A program made the position numbers and the translations under genes. The notes under the pieces are model-generated. The model had not been told where the DNA came from and did not search any database. It saw nothing but the letters and a program-made list of their open reading frames with translations. DNA of 64,000 nt, taken from Macrolepiota albuminosa. Lineage: Eukaryota > Basidiomycota > Agaricomycetes > Agaricales > Agaricaceae. Of the stretch, positions 1 through 11,710 are shown piece by piece (within the stretch, counting starts at the first letter, position 1; each line of letters begins with the position of its first letter). The stretch covers positions 1,488,001-1,552,000 of the forward strand of contig JAMWFC010000009.1 in assembly GCA_027475525.1 (NCBI GenBank), in the 5' to 3' direction.

Positions 1-451
1 AGGGAGGGGTTCGAGCGGGTGGAGCGGCGGCCGGGTGATGACGAGGGGGGTAGTCGGGGTAGGGGGGTCCTCGGGGTTCTCGGGGTTGGGGGACGGGGCG
101 CTGGTAACCGTAGTAGGGGGTGGGTGCAAAGGGGCCCTCGCTGGGGGGAATCGGGCGAGGCCCACTGGGTACAGGAGGGGTCTCCGGCAGGCCCCCGGGA
201 ATGCTCCGGTACGAGGGGACCTCCACGGGTCGTGCCATGGCTAGGTTGGGCGGAGGGGCCCAACTGGCTGAGGGCCCCAGATCATAGAAGGATGGGTCGG
301 GGGCCCAGTGGCGGTGGAGGTACTGAGGTTCGTATGGGAGGGGTGGGTAGACAGGGCGGGGGGTCTGTGCGGAGTAGTGGTCGGGTACCGGGCGTCCGTA
401 AGGGTCGGTCTGGTACCCCGTGGGGTAGTAGGTGTGAGTATACGTAGCCAT
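1..451 (-). CDS. Partial Gag-like protein of an LTR retrotransposon (N-terminus; runs off the window)
   Basis: An open frame on the minus strand begins with ATG at 451 and stays open for 150 codons to the window edge, so its C-terminus is outside. The product is very rich in Pro and Tyr (for example MATYTHTYYPTGYQ at the start, then many Pro-Pro and Arg-Pro runs). It begins just downstream, in its own orientation, of what looks like the 5' LTR at 485-1279. Position and composition suggest a Gag N-terminus, but no zinc knuckle or pol domain is visible, so Ty1 or Ty3 type cannot be decided. The plus-strand frames over the same bases are Gly/Arg-rich shadows. Confidence 0.5.
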   Translation of the reverse strand, partial: MATYTHTYYPTGYQTDPYGRPVPDHYSAQTPRPVYPPLPYEPQYLHRHWAPDPSFYDLGPSASWAPPPNLAMARPVEVPSYRSIPGGLPETPPVPSGPRPIPPSEGPFAPTPYYGYQRPVPQPREPRGPPYPDYPPRHHPAAAPPARTPP

Positions 452-484
452 CAAGAACGGTGTAAGGAAAGAGTCTTGATATTA

Positions 485-1279
485 TGTCAGGTTCCGCTGA
501 ATCGGGGGCTTTCCGGGAAAGCGACGCCCTTACGATGCGGACTTGATCTACGGATACTCGGGTGTCTGGAACTCCGGGGCTAGGACTCCGGGGTTCAAGA
601 CGAGGACAGGGTAATCCCGGGAGAGGGGACTAGAGTCCGGGGGTTTTGGATGAAAGTGGCTGGGAGTTAGAGGGGGTCGAGTCGTGAACCGGAGGTTCTA
701 AGACGAGACCAAGTTAGTAACTTAAGAGTCGCGAAGTGCGTACCAAACTTATAGCACGCGAATGCTAAGGCGTGCCAGTCGAAGCGTACCAAACGAGGCG
801 TACCAGTCAAACAAAAGGGCACGCAATATCCAAGTAACAGTTATGCAATATCAAGACTAGCGAATACAACAAGGAACTACGCTATAAGTACTACGGGGCC
901 GGGTCTCGGGGTTCCGGGATGTCTGGGATGGGTTCCGGGGGTTATTGAGTAGCGGCAGGGGGTGCGTACCGGGATCGCGCGTGGGGAGCGCGCGATCAAT
1001 TGGCGCGGAGGGAGTCGTGATGCGTGGGGCGTGATGCGTGATGGCTTGATGCGAGCCGCGTGATCCGATCGTCGATGGCGGTTGATCCCGGGGTCTGTGA
1101 TGCAGGGGTCCCGGGGGCTGGCTGATGGCGATCGGTGGCGGTTGATGGCGGTCCTGATGCGCGTGATGGCGGTGTCGGCGGTCGTGATGGCGGGGCGTGT
1201 CCTGTGGGGTCGGAGGGAGGGTCCCGGATGGTGTTCCGGGGGTGTCCCGGGGTGGGCCCGGAGGGAGGGGGTCGTGACA
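485..1279 (-). repeat. Probable 5' LTR (about 795 bp), GC-rich
   Basis: Read on the minus strand the block begins TGTCACGACC at 1279, the same kind of start as the intact element's LTR (TGTAACGACC). It plausibly ends in ...CTGACA at 485. The GC-rich body carries many short tandem GATCG/CATCACG-type variants around 1000-1230. The right edge abuts the truncated tail of the KDZ gene, so this element appears to have inserted there. The second LTR and target duplication lie outside the window, so the inner edge is an inference. Confidence 0.5.
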
Positions 1280-1299
1280 CATAGACAGAAATGGAGTAT

Positions 1300-4200
1300 T
1301 CACTTACTAGAGAGTTCACTCAAGGCAAGCTCCACGGCAGCAAGTTCCCGACCAAACCATCGCATAAGGTTGACAGCTTCAACTTCTAAGCACCGGCACT
1401 CCTCCTGACACCGGTCAAGCTTCAGCTGAGCTCGAATTCCATTGCGGACATTTTTGTCCTCAAGCCATCATGGTACTTTCTCCGTAGGGCAGCTAATCCA
1501 CACATCCTGCATAAGATGAGGAGCATCACGAAGAGGTTTGAGTTCGTTGGGAAGAGGTTCTGGAAGTGGAATGCCCCAATCTGGCCAGTACATAGAGGTG
1601 AGGGTTGCACAAAGGTCATTGTACTTCTTGATTCCAGCCATAAGTGCTGGCGCACGTTTCTTAATGGCAGCACGAGTGGCCTGATGAAGCTTCGTCCCTT
1701 CAATCATTTATTAGGTAAACATGTAAGTTGACAGACAGATACTACACACCGAGAGTCTGTTCATGACCGCCGGTTGCCTGATCCAGTCTATCCCACTCGA
1801 AAAAACTTCCAATCGCTCGTTTTCGAACATTAATCTTGAGGTCTCGAACAATTAAAAGAGTCCTGACAAATTCGAGATCAACTCCATCAAGTTCAGGAAA
1901 GGAATCCTCAATGCAGAGAGATGAATATAAATCTTCAATGATGTCCTTGCGTAGCTCGTGATGCTCCTGAACCCTGGCAAGTGCTCGAAGTGACTGTGGA
2001 GAAGGAGATCCTTTTGCTAAAGAAAGCCGCATGGACTGAAGGGTTTTTTCAGATGCATCTGCCTCAGCTTGGAGCGTAAGAATGTGATCAAGTTCATTTT
2101 TCAAGCGAATGGGGGCTTCTAGATGTATATATCAGTCTACAGTCTGCTCAAAGATAGCAGGATTGAAGCTTTACGAGCACGGATTGAAAGCTCTGATGCA
2201 CGCTATAATCCCCATTTGTTACGCAGTATGCCTTCTTCAATGCCACAAAACGCAAGTACTTGTTCAGCTTTTTGGCGTTGAACCTCAATACCTTTGTTGA
2301 CACGACGCCGAATCCAAGACCCAAGGTCATCACGAAGATCTTCACCAATTGAAGTAACGTGTCGATCAACAATATATAAACGACGTGATCTCTGCAATGC
2401 ATCATTATGAATTCAAGGGAATAAGGCTAGTACATACTCCAGATAACCTTGTCACGGCTATCAGCTTCCGCATCCGGGACCAGAGCCATTCGACACGTTC
2501 CCCATCAGTTAGCCCAAGACCAGTACGTATGCGGAGGTTGTAAACAATTTGACATGCCCATTGATGAACGAACGCATGCATAGCACTCGTTGCCAATGCC
2601 AGGCCTTTGGTTATATTGGGAGAAAGAAAATCGAACTGAATCTGGAATGAGCATCAGTGGAAATATATATGTTTGATGTAACTCACCGAATGAAGACTAC
2701 GATCCAATACACAGGCAACGTCATAAAGTAGGGAGACAGTCGCAGCTGGTGGGAGAAGACTGAAAAGATGCTCAATCAATGTGACAGCATATTTCTGTTG
2801 CTCCCCGGGCATGTCAATGTTTGCTAAGAAAATAGGAATGTCATGACAACAGACGAGAGCCATCAATCCACCATCATCAAATTTCTCCATGTTGGTCTTG
2901 ATATTCGACCCGTTTCCAGCTGTGTGTGAAGATTCACATTCATTTACAGCCTCATCTGGGACAACAGGTCTGCGTAGTCTAGGCTTGACGGTCTTTCTAA
3001 GACTCTCAATGCGTGCGCCGACAGAGTCAACAGCATCTTTTGGAATAATAAATTCAGGCTCGTAGAATTTTGGAGAATCACCTGCAGAGCGGAGGTGCCG
3101 ATGGTTAAAATTACCATCTACACACACATGGATGTCACCCCCACTATGGTAAAGTTAGTCAGATAGCAGCAGTATCTCTCAAGAATGCAACGTACTCTTT
3201 CTCAAGTGAGCGACCAAAGAGATTCCCCCCAAAGCAGGCAGGACACCTTTGCTGCAAGAGGCGTGCACACTGTCCTGGTATCAGCAATGAAGAAACAAGA
3301 GGCTCGTTGTCTGGTGGTGGATGCAAGACCGAAGTTGATTGTACTGTTTGTTGTATACAGCTGTCGGCCTTGGCAATGGCAGCCTCTACGTGATGCTCCA
3401 AGCGAATCTGGAGGTTGTCGTACCATTGTGCTGCACGACCCAGACCTCGACGAAAGGCATCTTGTATTGGCACACCCTACAATCATTAGCGGTGCTGAAA
3501 TGGCCATGTTCGAGATGAACCTACTTTTTTGTTCAAAAGAACAAATCCTCGACGCTTATAAAAAGTATTGAGGGCACTAGCCATAGCATTAACTGCATCG
3601 CACTATCGTTCAAAGAGAGCACGGTAGAAGTCAAGAAGGTGGATCGAGACTGCAATGCGAGGGTGTTGAGGTGCAGTTGGAAAAAGTCCACTACCAACAA
3701 GGACTTGTAAGAGGTCTTCGCAAGAACACCAATCTACTGTAAGCTTTTGAAAGTCTACAGTAATGGGAAAGCCAGTCAGGGCTGTAGAGATAGAATAAAA
3801 TGAAACAAAGAAAGAAATACGCACAGTCTTGAAACAAACATAGAACTTCGCTGCTTTTTGTCATACAACCTCCCATGCACTTGGATTTGAGACTCGTCAC
3901 CCTCTCCGGGATTTTGCCGATCGACCTTGTTGTATACTCCAGAAGAGGAGTGATGAGTTGCGAGAGGACGTTGGCCCAGTTCGAGTATAAGTTGTTGGTT
4001 GCCTGGTCAGGTACTATGCGTCGCGACGCGCATTCAGTTGCCGGCGAGGGATGCACAAACTCTGCATTCGGAGCATCATGGAATGGTAATGGGTGGGTTT
4101 CATCGATGGGCATAAAATCAATGGTCTCTTGAAAATTGCCAGCGACGGGAGGGGGCGTTGAAGCCGATGGCCTGGCAATGCGCCGCTTAAGTGTTTCCAA

Positions 4201-4359
4201 TTTTGTCCTAAGTCGACAAAGATCATCGTCTCGAGTTAGTGGCTGAACAATACGTTGCGCCTTCGCCTTATTGCGTCGTTTTGTCGGGCTGGAGAAACTC
4301 TTGCCGAAGCCTGAGGTAGTTGGCTGTCTGGCCCGTGTCGGTATCTTGGGGGGGACCAT
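1300..4359 (-). pseudogene. KDZ (Kyakuja/Dileera/Zisupton) transposase, two in-frame stops
   Basis: Transposase of the KDZ DNA-transposon superfamily, common in agaricomycetes. Starts at ATG 4359 with a basic, low-complexity N-terminus. Then come a Cys-containing segment (VDWCSCEDLL) leading to FPTAPQHPR, CPACFGG (about 3225-3250), GDIHVCVDGNFNHRHLRSAG (about 3070-3135), NIDMPGEQQKYAV, LYDVACVLDRSLHS, AMHAFVHQWACQIVYN, WLWSRMRKLI and DLGSWIRRR, in the usual KDZ order. Several short introns splice cleanly in frame. Two stops interrupt the frame: TAG at 2203-2205 (after RNKWGL) and TGA at 1468-1470 (before WLEDKNVRNGIRAQ). Past each stop the frame continues with family-like sequence. Coding reaches a consensus 5' splice site (GTAAGTG) near 1307 and is cut off by the LTR element. 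A dead or dying copy. Confidence 0.88.
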
Positions 4360-5096
4360 GACTAACAGGCCTAGGCGTGGATGGAGAACATCTTAGATCA
4401 TTATAATATGCAAAGTAAGATCGTTATAATACATAATACACAAAGTCATCAAACGCTGGAGGTTGGAAGCCATGTAGGTCCGGTCAGAACCTACAAAGTG
4501 GAGGAAAGTCAGAAACCTCCGACCTCCAAGCGGATCGGATATCTCCATGAGGTGCTATTTTTAGTAAAAGAAGCCATCAACCTCCTGTGCGGTTGTCGTG
4601 AAGGCCCATTTCTATTATCACAAGAATGGGCCTAAGAGCCCATCAAGAAGCATGCACTGTCGTGTCTGAGGTGCGTTTTTTAAAGGAGAGATACCTCGCT
4701 TGGGGTTGGACCCACAGATCTACTCATGTGACGCTCTTGTTACTGCATGAGAATGCATGAGAAAACCGATCACCAGGATACGTGATTTTGGAACAAGGAT
4801 CACGTTGTTCTGTCAAAGGTAAAGATATATTGGACCTACAATACACAAATACCTCTTAAAGGACTGCCCCTTCTCATATCCTGCCCCGTCCACTTATGAG
4901 TTCCTTCTCTGACACGCTGGCCTTGACCCGAGTTCGCTCTCAATCGTTCGTATATCTCAGTTTACTGTATAACTCTGGTTCTTCTGATTCATTCGAATTA
5001 CAGGACGCCTGATTATCAACCAGGTTCAGCATCGTTTGCATTCTTTCACTGTTCGATTAATTCCCTCCTTTCTGATACAATATTGTTAATAGGACT
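4360..5096. other. Intergenic, KDZ/kinase spacer
   Basis: About 740 bp between the KDZ start and the first recognisable exon of the kinase-like gene. It probably holds the promoter and 5' exon of that gene, because the exon at 5097 opens right after a TAG acceptor and has no in-frame ATG. A candidate upstream ATG lies at about 4897, but I cannot prove the splice. No RNA gene or repeat seen. Confidence 0.4.
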
Positions 5097-7526
5097 TTGA
5101 ATGAACTACTTCGTTTCTTTGGAAGCGCACCCTCTGTGCTGACAGCAGATGAACGGTATCATACTACCTCAAATAGTACTCGCAAGCCTGGAATATTTGA
5201 CAAACACCTCCATCACCGCCTCAGGCTTAAGCGCGTCGTCAAGCTCCCTGGTCTACTTCAAGACCTTCTGGACAATGCGATGCATGCTTTATTATCCTAC
5301 GAGAAAGATCTACCAGCCCCCAATACACTATTTCCCTACGCAAGTAATGTAGAACGTACTTCAAGGGCCCATCGACGTGATATTCATAAGGAAACTGATG
5401 TCCAGTCTGCTTATCAATCTGGTGTCGCCAGATTTTGTGCAACGGTTGCTGCGACACTTGAGTTTCAGCTCGGTAACTGGTTCTCGAATTGTCTTCAGTG
5501 GTCGACCACACGACTCTCTCACAAAGACATACCCGGCGTTCGGCGTGATCAGGCACTTGCAGACGGATTCCTTAACATGTCGGATAAAGGATCCAAGAGA
5601 CATGCAACTCCTCGTGAACGACTCATTCTTGACACCTTTCCTGTGATTGCAATATGGGAGTTCAAAAACTTAAACTTTGATACTCCAGATGGCCAAATGG
5701 ACTCGAAGGCTCGAGCGGAGGTCTTCCATGAAATGCTGAATGGGTTTCTCGATAGTGTCTTTCCCTGGGAAGAATGTGAAAGGGGAGACAACTGTGCAGT
5801 AGTCCATTGGAAGATTGGCACAAGCGCGTGCCCTATGGGTAACAACGCCACTTCTTCCTCTTGCCAGTCTTACGACATTGCTCGTAAAAATGCACTGTCG
5901 CTGCCAAAAGGACCACCGACTGGATACGAATCTGGAACGAAGCATTCTGCCCGGGATATTCTTCAGCAGGTAAATCTTCCTTCAAATGAGAAGATCGGTT
6001 GACAGATCTCGCTTCGATTAGGCATGGACTGAGGCAATGGTCCATGATTGTACTTTCCTCGTCATCAACGCTGGCAATGTCGAAGTTATTGGAATGAGGG
6101 ATCGACTTACCCAGACACTTTATTTGTCCGACGTTTTCCTCGTCAATGATGCTAAATACCCCTATTTCCAATTACATACTGGATTGTATGTTTCTGCAAT
6201 TCGAGATGCCCAAGACCGCGCAGAAAGTATTCTACGGAAAGAGATACCTGACACGTGGTACTTACGTTCTGGACTGGATTGCGGCAAGATTATGGACTTG
6301 TCGCAACCAGAATACAAAATAAAAAAGGTCGGCGCAAACATATAAACATGTCAGTATACTAAACAGGTTTTAGAACGTGATATCTCGATTGTTGCTCGAA
6401 GCAGGACAAAGACCATGGCTTGTAATTTTGCCTGCAGACCGTGAGCCCTCGCGCATGATATTCACTATGAACAGGTATCAGCGCATCCAGGAGCTTCCCA
6501 TCGACTTTCGCATTTTGTATGAGAGCGACGCTTCTCAGGGTTTCGAAGGAGATTGGATGTCTTCCTCTCAGGAGTCACATGACTTGTACTGGGCAACAAC
6601 CGGCTCACCCTCACCTGAGATGGAAGCTTGGTATTCCTCACAATCATCAGGATCACAAACGTCTTGTTCCTCAATCCCTCTCACGGATAACGGAGCTGTG
6701 GAAGATGGCCCAGACGTTACCACCGTTTTCGAGGTTCATGCCAAGGAATCGTTCCATGGCCTCTGTATTTCTCGTGCAAAAGTTGAAATACCTGGAGTCA
6801 ACTATCCCAAGAATTTTAGGGAGGCTGATAAGCCATGGATTGTTTTGAAAAATGCTTTCACAACGGAGGATATCTTTCTTTTGGAAAACGAAAACAAGGT
6901 CTACGATGCGTTGTATAAAAAGCACGTACAGTCACTTCCACAAAAGTATGGCTTCTTCCTGTCGATGGATCCCTCAAATAAGGATGCCAACTTTGCCGCT
7001 CTCCTGCTTGAGGACAAAGGGCATTCTCTGTCTTACATGAAGGCTAACTCGCCAGGAATGAAATTCCGCGTAACTCGGAGAGAGAAGTTCGTCTTTTCTT
7101 GTACAGCGTTCGACTGACCTCATACTGAGTCTACCTTTTATCAGAATCAAATTCCATTCTTTGCTGAGGAAAATACACGATGCTGGATACCTGCATGGAA
7201 AGTTGACGAAGAACTCGCTTTTATTCACGCCGGAACGACACAACATATCTATTATTGGATTTGAACACTCAACAAGTCTTGAGTACTTACACACAGAATC
7301 AGGTACACCTAAACCAGCTGAACTAGACTGGAAAATTCAACAAAAGAAGGAAGAACATAGAAGGATGAGAGTACTTTTAGGGCCATTTTCTCTCCGAAAG
7401 ACAACCGTCAAAGAAGAGGACGCCCGACGTGCGGCAAGACGTCTGGCAAAAAAGAGTGAATCCATGGTGCCAGTTCGTATCAAGTCTAGAAACAAAAAGA
7501 AAGAGGCAGTTATCCGAAAAGGTTGA
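5097..7526 (+). CDS. FunK1-like fungal protein, predicted pseudokinase
   Basis: Multi-exon gene of the expanded agaricomycete family that ends in a fungal-type protein-kinase (FunK1-like) domain. Exons: about 5097-5966, 6034-6327, 6374-7086 and 7145-7526, joined in frame by 46-67 bp introns. The N-terminal half contains VIAIWEFKNLNFD and then ARDILQQ joined to AWTEAMVHDCTFLVINAGN, the family's signature region. The kinase-like part keeps WIVLKNAF (Lys of the N-lobe). However, the catalytic-loop position reads LHGKLTKNSLL (Lys where HGD/HRD has Asp) and the DFG/DFD position reads IIGFEHS. Both catalytic Asp are missing, so phosphotransfer is unlikely. The first exon is unresolved. The last exon ends in a Lys/Arg-rich tail that may not be the true C-terminus. 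It lies head-to-tail with a paralogue at 7603. Confidence 0.72.
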
Positions 7527-7602
7527 ATCTTGTATAGTTATTAGTTATGTATGTAATTACTTACATAAGACGGGGTTTGATGTCCGGTCCGATGTTTATC
7601 TC

Positions 7603-10136
7603 ATGGTTGGACGAAACTCCTGTGTTCATAATTTCCTTTCAAGTCTTCGTCTGTCAACCCTAATGCGAAAATCTCCTGAACCCCTGCATGCTGCTTTCCA
7701 ATCTGCATTGAATTTCAACCCCAGTGTACCTGACGTACAAGAGAAATCACCTTGCCCCAGATTAACGCACCCTCTCTCATTCTACGACTGCCACCTCGAT
7801 AGACGACTTGCACTAAAAAACGTCAAATCTATTCCATCTTTTCTTTCTGACTTGTCACAATCCGTAGGCATCGTCTTACAGAAGATTGCGAAAGATGGAG
7901 TCAATTTGCCTTCAGTCGACAAGTGTTTTCCAGACCCAGAGAGTTTAGCACTTTTCGTCAGCCCAAGTCCTGCCAAGGATGCTGATGACATTGGTGAAAT
8001 ATATCGGGCCTCGATCTCACCCTTTGCTTGCGAACTTGCATCCATGCTATTACTCCATCCTGCCGCCAGAGAGTGGAGTACAGCTGTCCATATGACCGTC
8101 AGAATCGTCTCTCCACATCGGAAGTACTACGATATGATTGAGGACTACGTACCAGAAATCCTCGACTCGTATGAACCTATTTCTGGTAAAGAATATACTA
8201 TGGTCAGCAAAGCAGCGTGGGCGGTTCTAAGTGATGATGATCGGAGACTTCTTGAAGAGATGAGGAGAAGATTCACACGGATGGCGGTTTGGCAGATGTT
8301 TTTTGCCTGTCGTGAAGCTGAAGATGCGTTGAAAAATCTAGATCGGCTTTTTTCTATGGCAAAGTTTCCTGAGGTCACTCCCTTGACAATCGTTAAGCAA
8401 TGGACACCCATCAATATACCCCTTGCTGCGTCGCCAGACGCTATTAACACTGCATGGGGAACCACTTTATTATCTTGGGTCTCGACATCCCTACCAGAAA
8501 CCAACGCTATTCCTGCACTTCCCACAGGTGGTACGCAATTCCTTCGAAGGAGTCTTCGACTGTTTACTAGAGACAAACTCGAACAGTCCTTGAAGGAAAC
8601 AACAAAGAGATCAAAACAGACGATTTCTCCTTCAACCATCGAATCAAAATTACTTTGGCCCACTGTCACAATTTCCGCTCGGAAACGGGACCTGGCTGCT
8701 ATTGACGAAGACATGGCCACCTCTTTGATCCAACACGTGATGATCAGTCCTAGCTTTGTCTACTGCTATACTAATAATCGCTTGCATGTCTAGGCATGGT
8801 CAAGAGCCGCTGAAAGGGATTCTTCTTTCATTGTTTTTCATTGCGGGACTTTTGAGCGAATCGCGTTCCGACATCGATCCAGTCAAACACTCATCTTGTC
8901 CGACCTCATTGATATCACACATTGCAAGGACCCTGCATATGCTCATATCCATCTAGGGCTTTTGATATCTATTATCGATGACATACGTGATCGAACTCGC
9001 CAACTTATCGCACAGGAAGCCAAGTCAAAACCTGCGAAACGTAAAGGAGTAGCCTTGGTATCTGATAACATCAAGCGTCCGAGGACCAGACTGAGTGTTT
9101 TTCGGGAGGAAGCGCGGAAGCTAGATTATAAAAAACGTCTGAAGGTATGCCCACATCTTTTTTTGAATGTTCTCTGTCTTAAGAAACCCAATTGACAAAG
9201 GCTGTATTTAATGGTATCGCTAACCGTAACCTGGCCTTGCTCCGGATACAGCACGGTCCCTATAATTCACCCGCTCCATCTTCGTTTTTACGTGTCTCAG
9301 ACTCGGACAAGGTTATGTCGCAAGAAAAATATCGACCTCATGAATATTTCCGCATCACTATTACCTCAGAAATAGCTCGCGGCTCAACAGGGGATACGCA
9401 TGCTGCCACGATCGATTTTCTTGATACAAATGAAAAGACTGTATCTTTTCCCGATGCTGTCGTGAAATTTGCCTTCGCTGCTGTTCAGAAGAAGAGGCTG
9501 CGGCATGAATTTGATGTTTATTCCTGCTTAATGTCTGCCAATGCTAGAGGAATTCCACTTGTGTTTGGTCTATTTGAAGACATTGAAACCGAGGCTCTCG
9601 TACTTGTTATGGAGCATGCTGGATTAACCCTTTGGGACTGCAGACTTCCTGACAAGAGTCGACGACGTCAATTCGTGATTTCAGAGTCTGAGAAGTAAGT
9701 ACTAGTCTTGTCTGTTGCTATGGGATTATGAAAACAATGATCCACTTCGCAGATCTGCTTACCTGGATGCTCTGGAGTCTATCCATGAGGCTGGTGTCCG
9801 CCACCGCGATCTGCGGCTAGAAAATCTCACGATCAAAAGCAACGGAGAACCATGCATTATAGACTTCGATCGTGCTGAAATGGCGATCTGCGGCTAGAAA
9901 ATCTCACGATCAAAAGCAACGGAGAACCATGCATTATAGACTTCGATCGTGCTGAAATGGAAGCTGACGAATCATCTTTGAAACTCGAGAAAGAGAAGCT
10001 CCAGAACGTGCTTGATGGACAACATGAATATCGTATTTCCCGTGAGACTACGGAAGAGGATGCAAGCCCTCTTGAGGAATGGGATAACGGAACTGAACGC
10101 TCAAGCAGTTCAAGCATTCAAATTGGCGTATTGTGA
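7603..10136 (+). CDS. FunK1-like fungal protein kinase, frame broken by a 77-bp duplication
   Basis: Tandem paralogue of the upstream gene. A long first exon runs from ATG 7603 (7663 is an alternative) to about 8732 (IQH). It splices to AWSRAAERDSSFIVFHCGTF at about 8794, then KRLK joins AVFNGIANRNLALL near 9199. The kinase domain follows: ITSEIARGSTGDTHAATI (Gly-rich loop region), DAVVKFAF (Lys), ALVLVMEHAG (hinge), an intron at about 9697-9754, HRDLRLENL (catalytic loop) and IIDFDRA (metal-binding Asp). Both catalytic Asp are present. In the sequence as given, 9806-9882 is repeated exactly at 9883-9959. This shifts the frame and stops it at TAG 9895-9897. Ignoring one copy, the frame runs on to TGA 10134-10136. 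The duplication is probably an assembly error (see findings), so I annotate a full gene. Confidence 0.7.
9806..9960 (+). repeat. Exact 77-bp tandem duplication in the kinase catalytic loop
   Basis: 9806-9882 and 9883-9959 are identical and directly adjacent, and the match extends to 78 bases at an offset of 77. It covers codons for the RDLRLENL loop through DFDRAEM. Being 77 bp it breaks the frame. It shares its exact offset with six other duplications in the next 7 kb. Confidence 0.95.
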
Positions 10137-10680
10137 TGAATTCAGAATTTATATTTTTAAATCTTATTTTTCTTTATTTGATTCCTCTACTCGACTTTTC
10201 TTCGATCCTACCTGTTGTTTACATGCTTTCTTTTTTGGGTGGTGTAAGATGGCAGACGCCCTTGATTACATGCTTTCACTACGTACAACTAACATGATTG
10301 AATACCCATTGTTTATCCTGCTTTATCATGCTTTAGTTGGAGCGTTTGAGTGATTTGGTCTATACCGTATTCAGATGTTGTCCATATGTGGCTTTCAAAT
10401 GAGCGAACAGAGCCGGTGATGTGTTTCGGCGCATTATCATCGCTGTAGATGGACGTAAGGCCCCTCAAACCGAAGAAATCAAGGAGTATACACTCAAGGT
10501 AACAACACTGTTACTCATCTGGATTGAGCAGTCCAATCGCAAAACTTCGCAATGTCTGAATTTCTGAGTCTCCATTGTGTCCGGCGCTAAAAATTGCATC
10601 TCCCTTCGGTTCTGAATGAATTATGATATAACATAGGATTTGAAAATGACTAGACGTTTGGAGATAATGGCAAATAAACA
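10137..10680. other. AT-rich spacer downstream of the kinase gene
   Basis: No convincing coding sequence. Probably 3' UTR, then start of the transposon island. Around 10530-10600 a short motif (GCAATGTCTGAAT ... CTCCATTGTGTCCGG) resembles one near 50835-50880. Confidence 0.35.
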
Positions 10681-10689
10681 TTTTTGAAC

Positions 10690-11710
10690 CTTCAGAAGTA
10701 CCAAAGGAGCAGGACAAACTGAATGTGTTCCTCTCGGAGAATTTCAAGTCCAGAAAAATCCACCTCTCAAAGTCACTCATGGCCCCACCAGTGTTCTTCA
10801 TCAAGAAGAAGAATGGCTACTCTTGGATGGTCCAGAACTATTGCATGCTCAATGCAATGACCTTAAGAATTGCTACTCACCTCCCCTCATCTCAAGCTTA
10901 TCAACAACCTCTGAGGTGTGCACTACTCACCAAGTTAAACAACTATTCAAGCTACAACAATATACACCTCCAAAAAGGGGATGAGTAGAAGGCAGTGTTC
11001 TAGACCAACTGCAGGCCGTTCAAACTGCTAGTAATGTTTTTCAGACTCATTAACAGCTCAGCCACCTTCCAAATAGTGATGAATGGCATCTTCTGGGACC
11101 TCATCACTGATAACATAGTGTGTGTATACCTCAACAACATTCTCATCTACACCAAAATGTTGGAGGAGCACTACTGCATCACCTGAATTGTTTTGAAATG
11201 TTTCTGCCAGCACCAACTCTTCCTCAAGCTGAAATGTGAGTTTGAACAGATCTGCATCAAGTACCTTTGTCAAAGTAAATGACAAATGACTACGGAGTGT
11301 TACCTCAATCTCGCATCATACATGATGCATTCATGACGTATGTTTTATCCTTTATTCATTTCACTTTATCTTGTTACATCATGATAAAATTCTACAAAAT
11401 TCTAAATGTCTCATATTTAGGTATAAAATATGTACTCATACCTGAAGTTTGAATTGTCCTTGATTTCGAACTTCAGGTACGTAACTAAACAGCTTACTTA
11501 TTGAATCGTCCTTGATTTTGAACTTCAGATTGTACTATATATGTGAAATATATATATTCTGCATTATGCTGCAACAACCTTGGACTTGTCATCTCCCATG
11601 GAGTGGCAAAAATGGATCCTATAATGGTGGCTGGTGTCTTTCAGTGGCCCAAACTCTGGAATAAAAAGAAAATACAGGCCTTTTCAGGATTCACCAACTT
11701 CTTTCATGAT
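10690..11710 (+). pseudogene. Decayed Ty3/Gypsy reverse-transcriptase fragment
   Basis: Plus-strand remnants of a Gypsy RT: PPVFFIKKKNGYSWMVQNY, ALLTKLNNYSSYNNI, LVMFFRLINSSATFQ and CVYLNNILIYTKMLEEH (YLDD degraded to YLNN), then FEQICIKYL at about 11245-11275. After some 290 bp of unrelated AT-rich sequence the next piece resumes at about 11571: LGLVISHGVAKMDP ... KKKIQAFSGFTNFF. Frames carry several stops, and typical residues are replaced in ways that fit C-to-T decay (Asp to Asn, Arg to stop or Cys). No gag, RNase H or integrase attached. A different family from the intact element at 51 kb. Confidence 0.8.

Noticed and set aside
19..583. Plus-strand Gly/Arg/Val-rich open frames
   Set aside because: They mirror the GC-rich minus-strand Pro/Tyr-rich frame; no start context, domain or splice pattern.
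857..1319. Minus-strand Pro/His-rich open frames
   Set aside because: They lie inside the probable LTR and reflect its GC-rich repeats.
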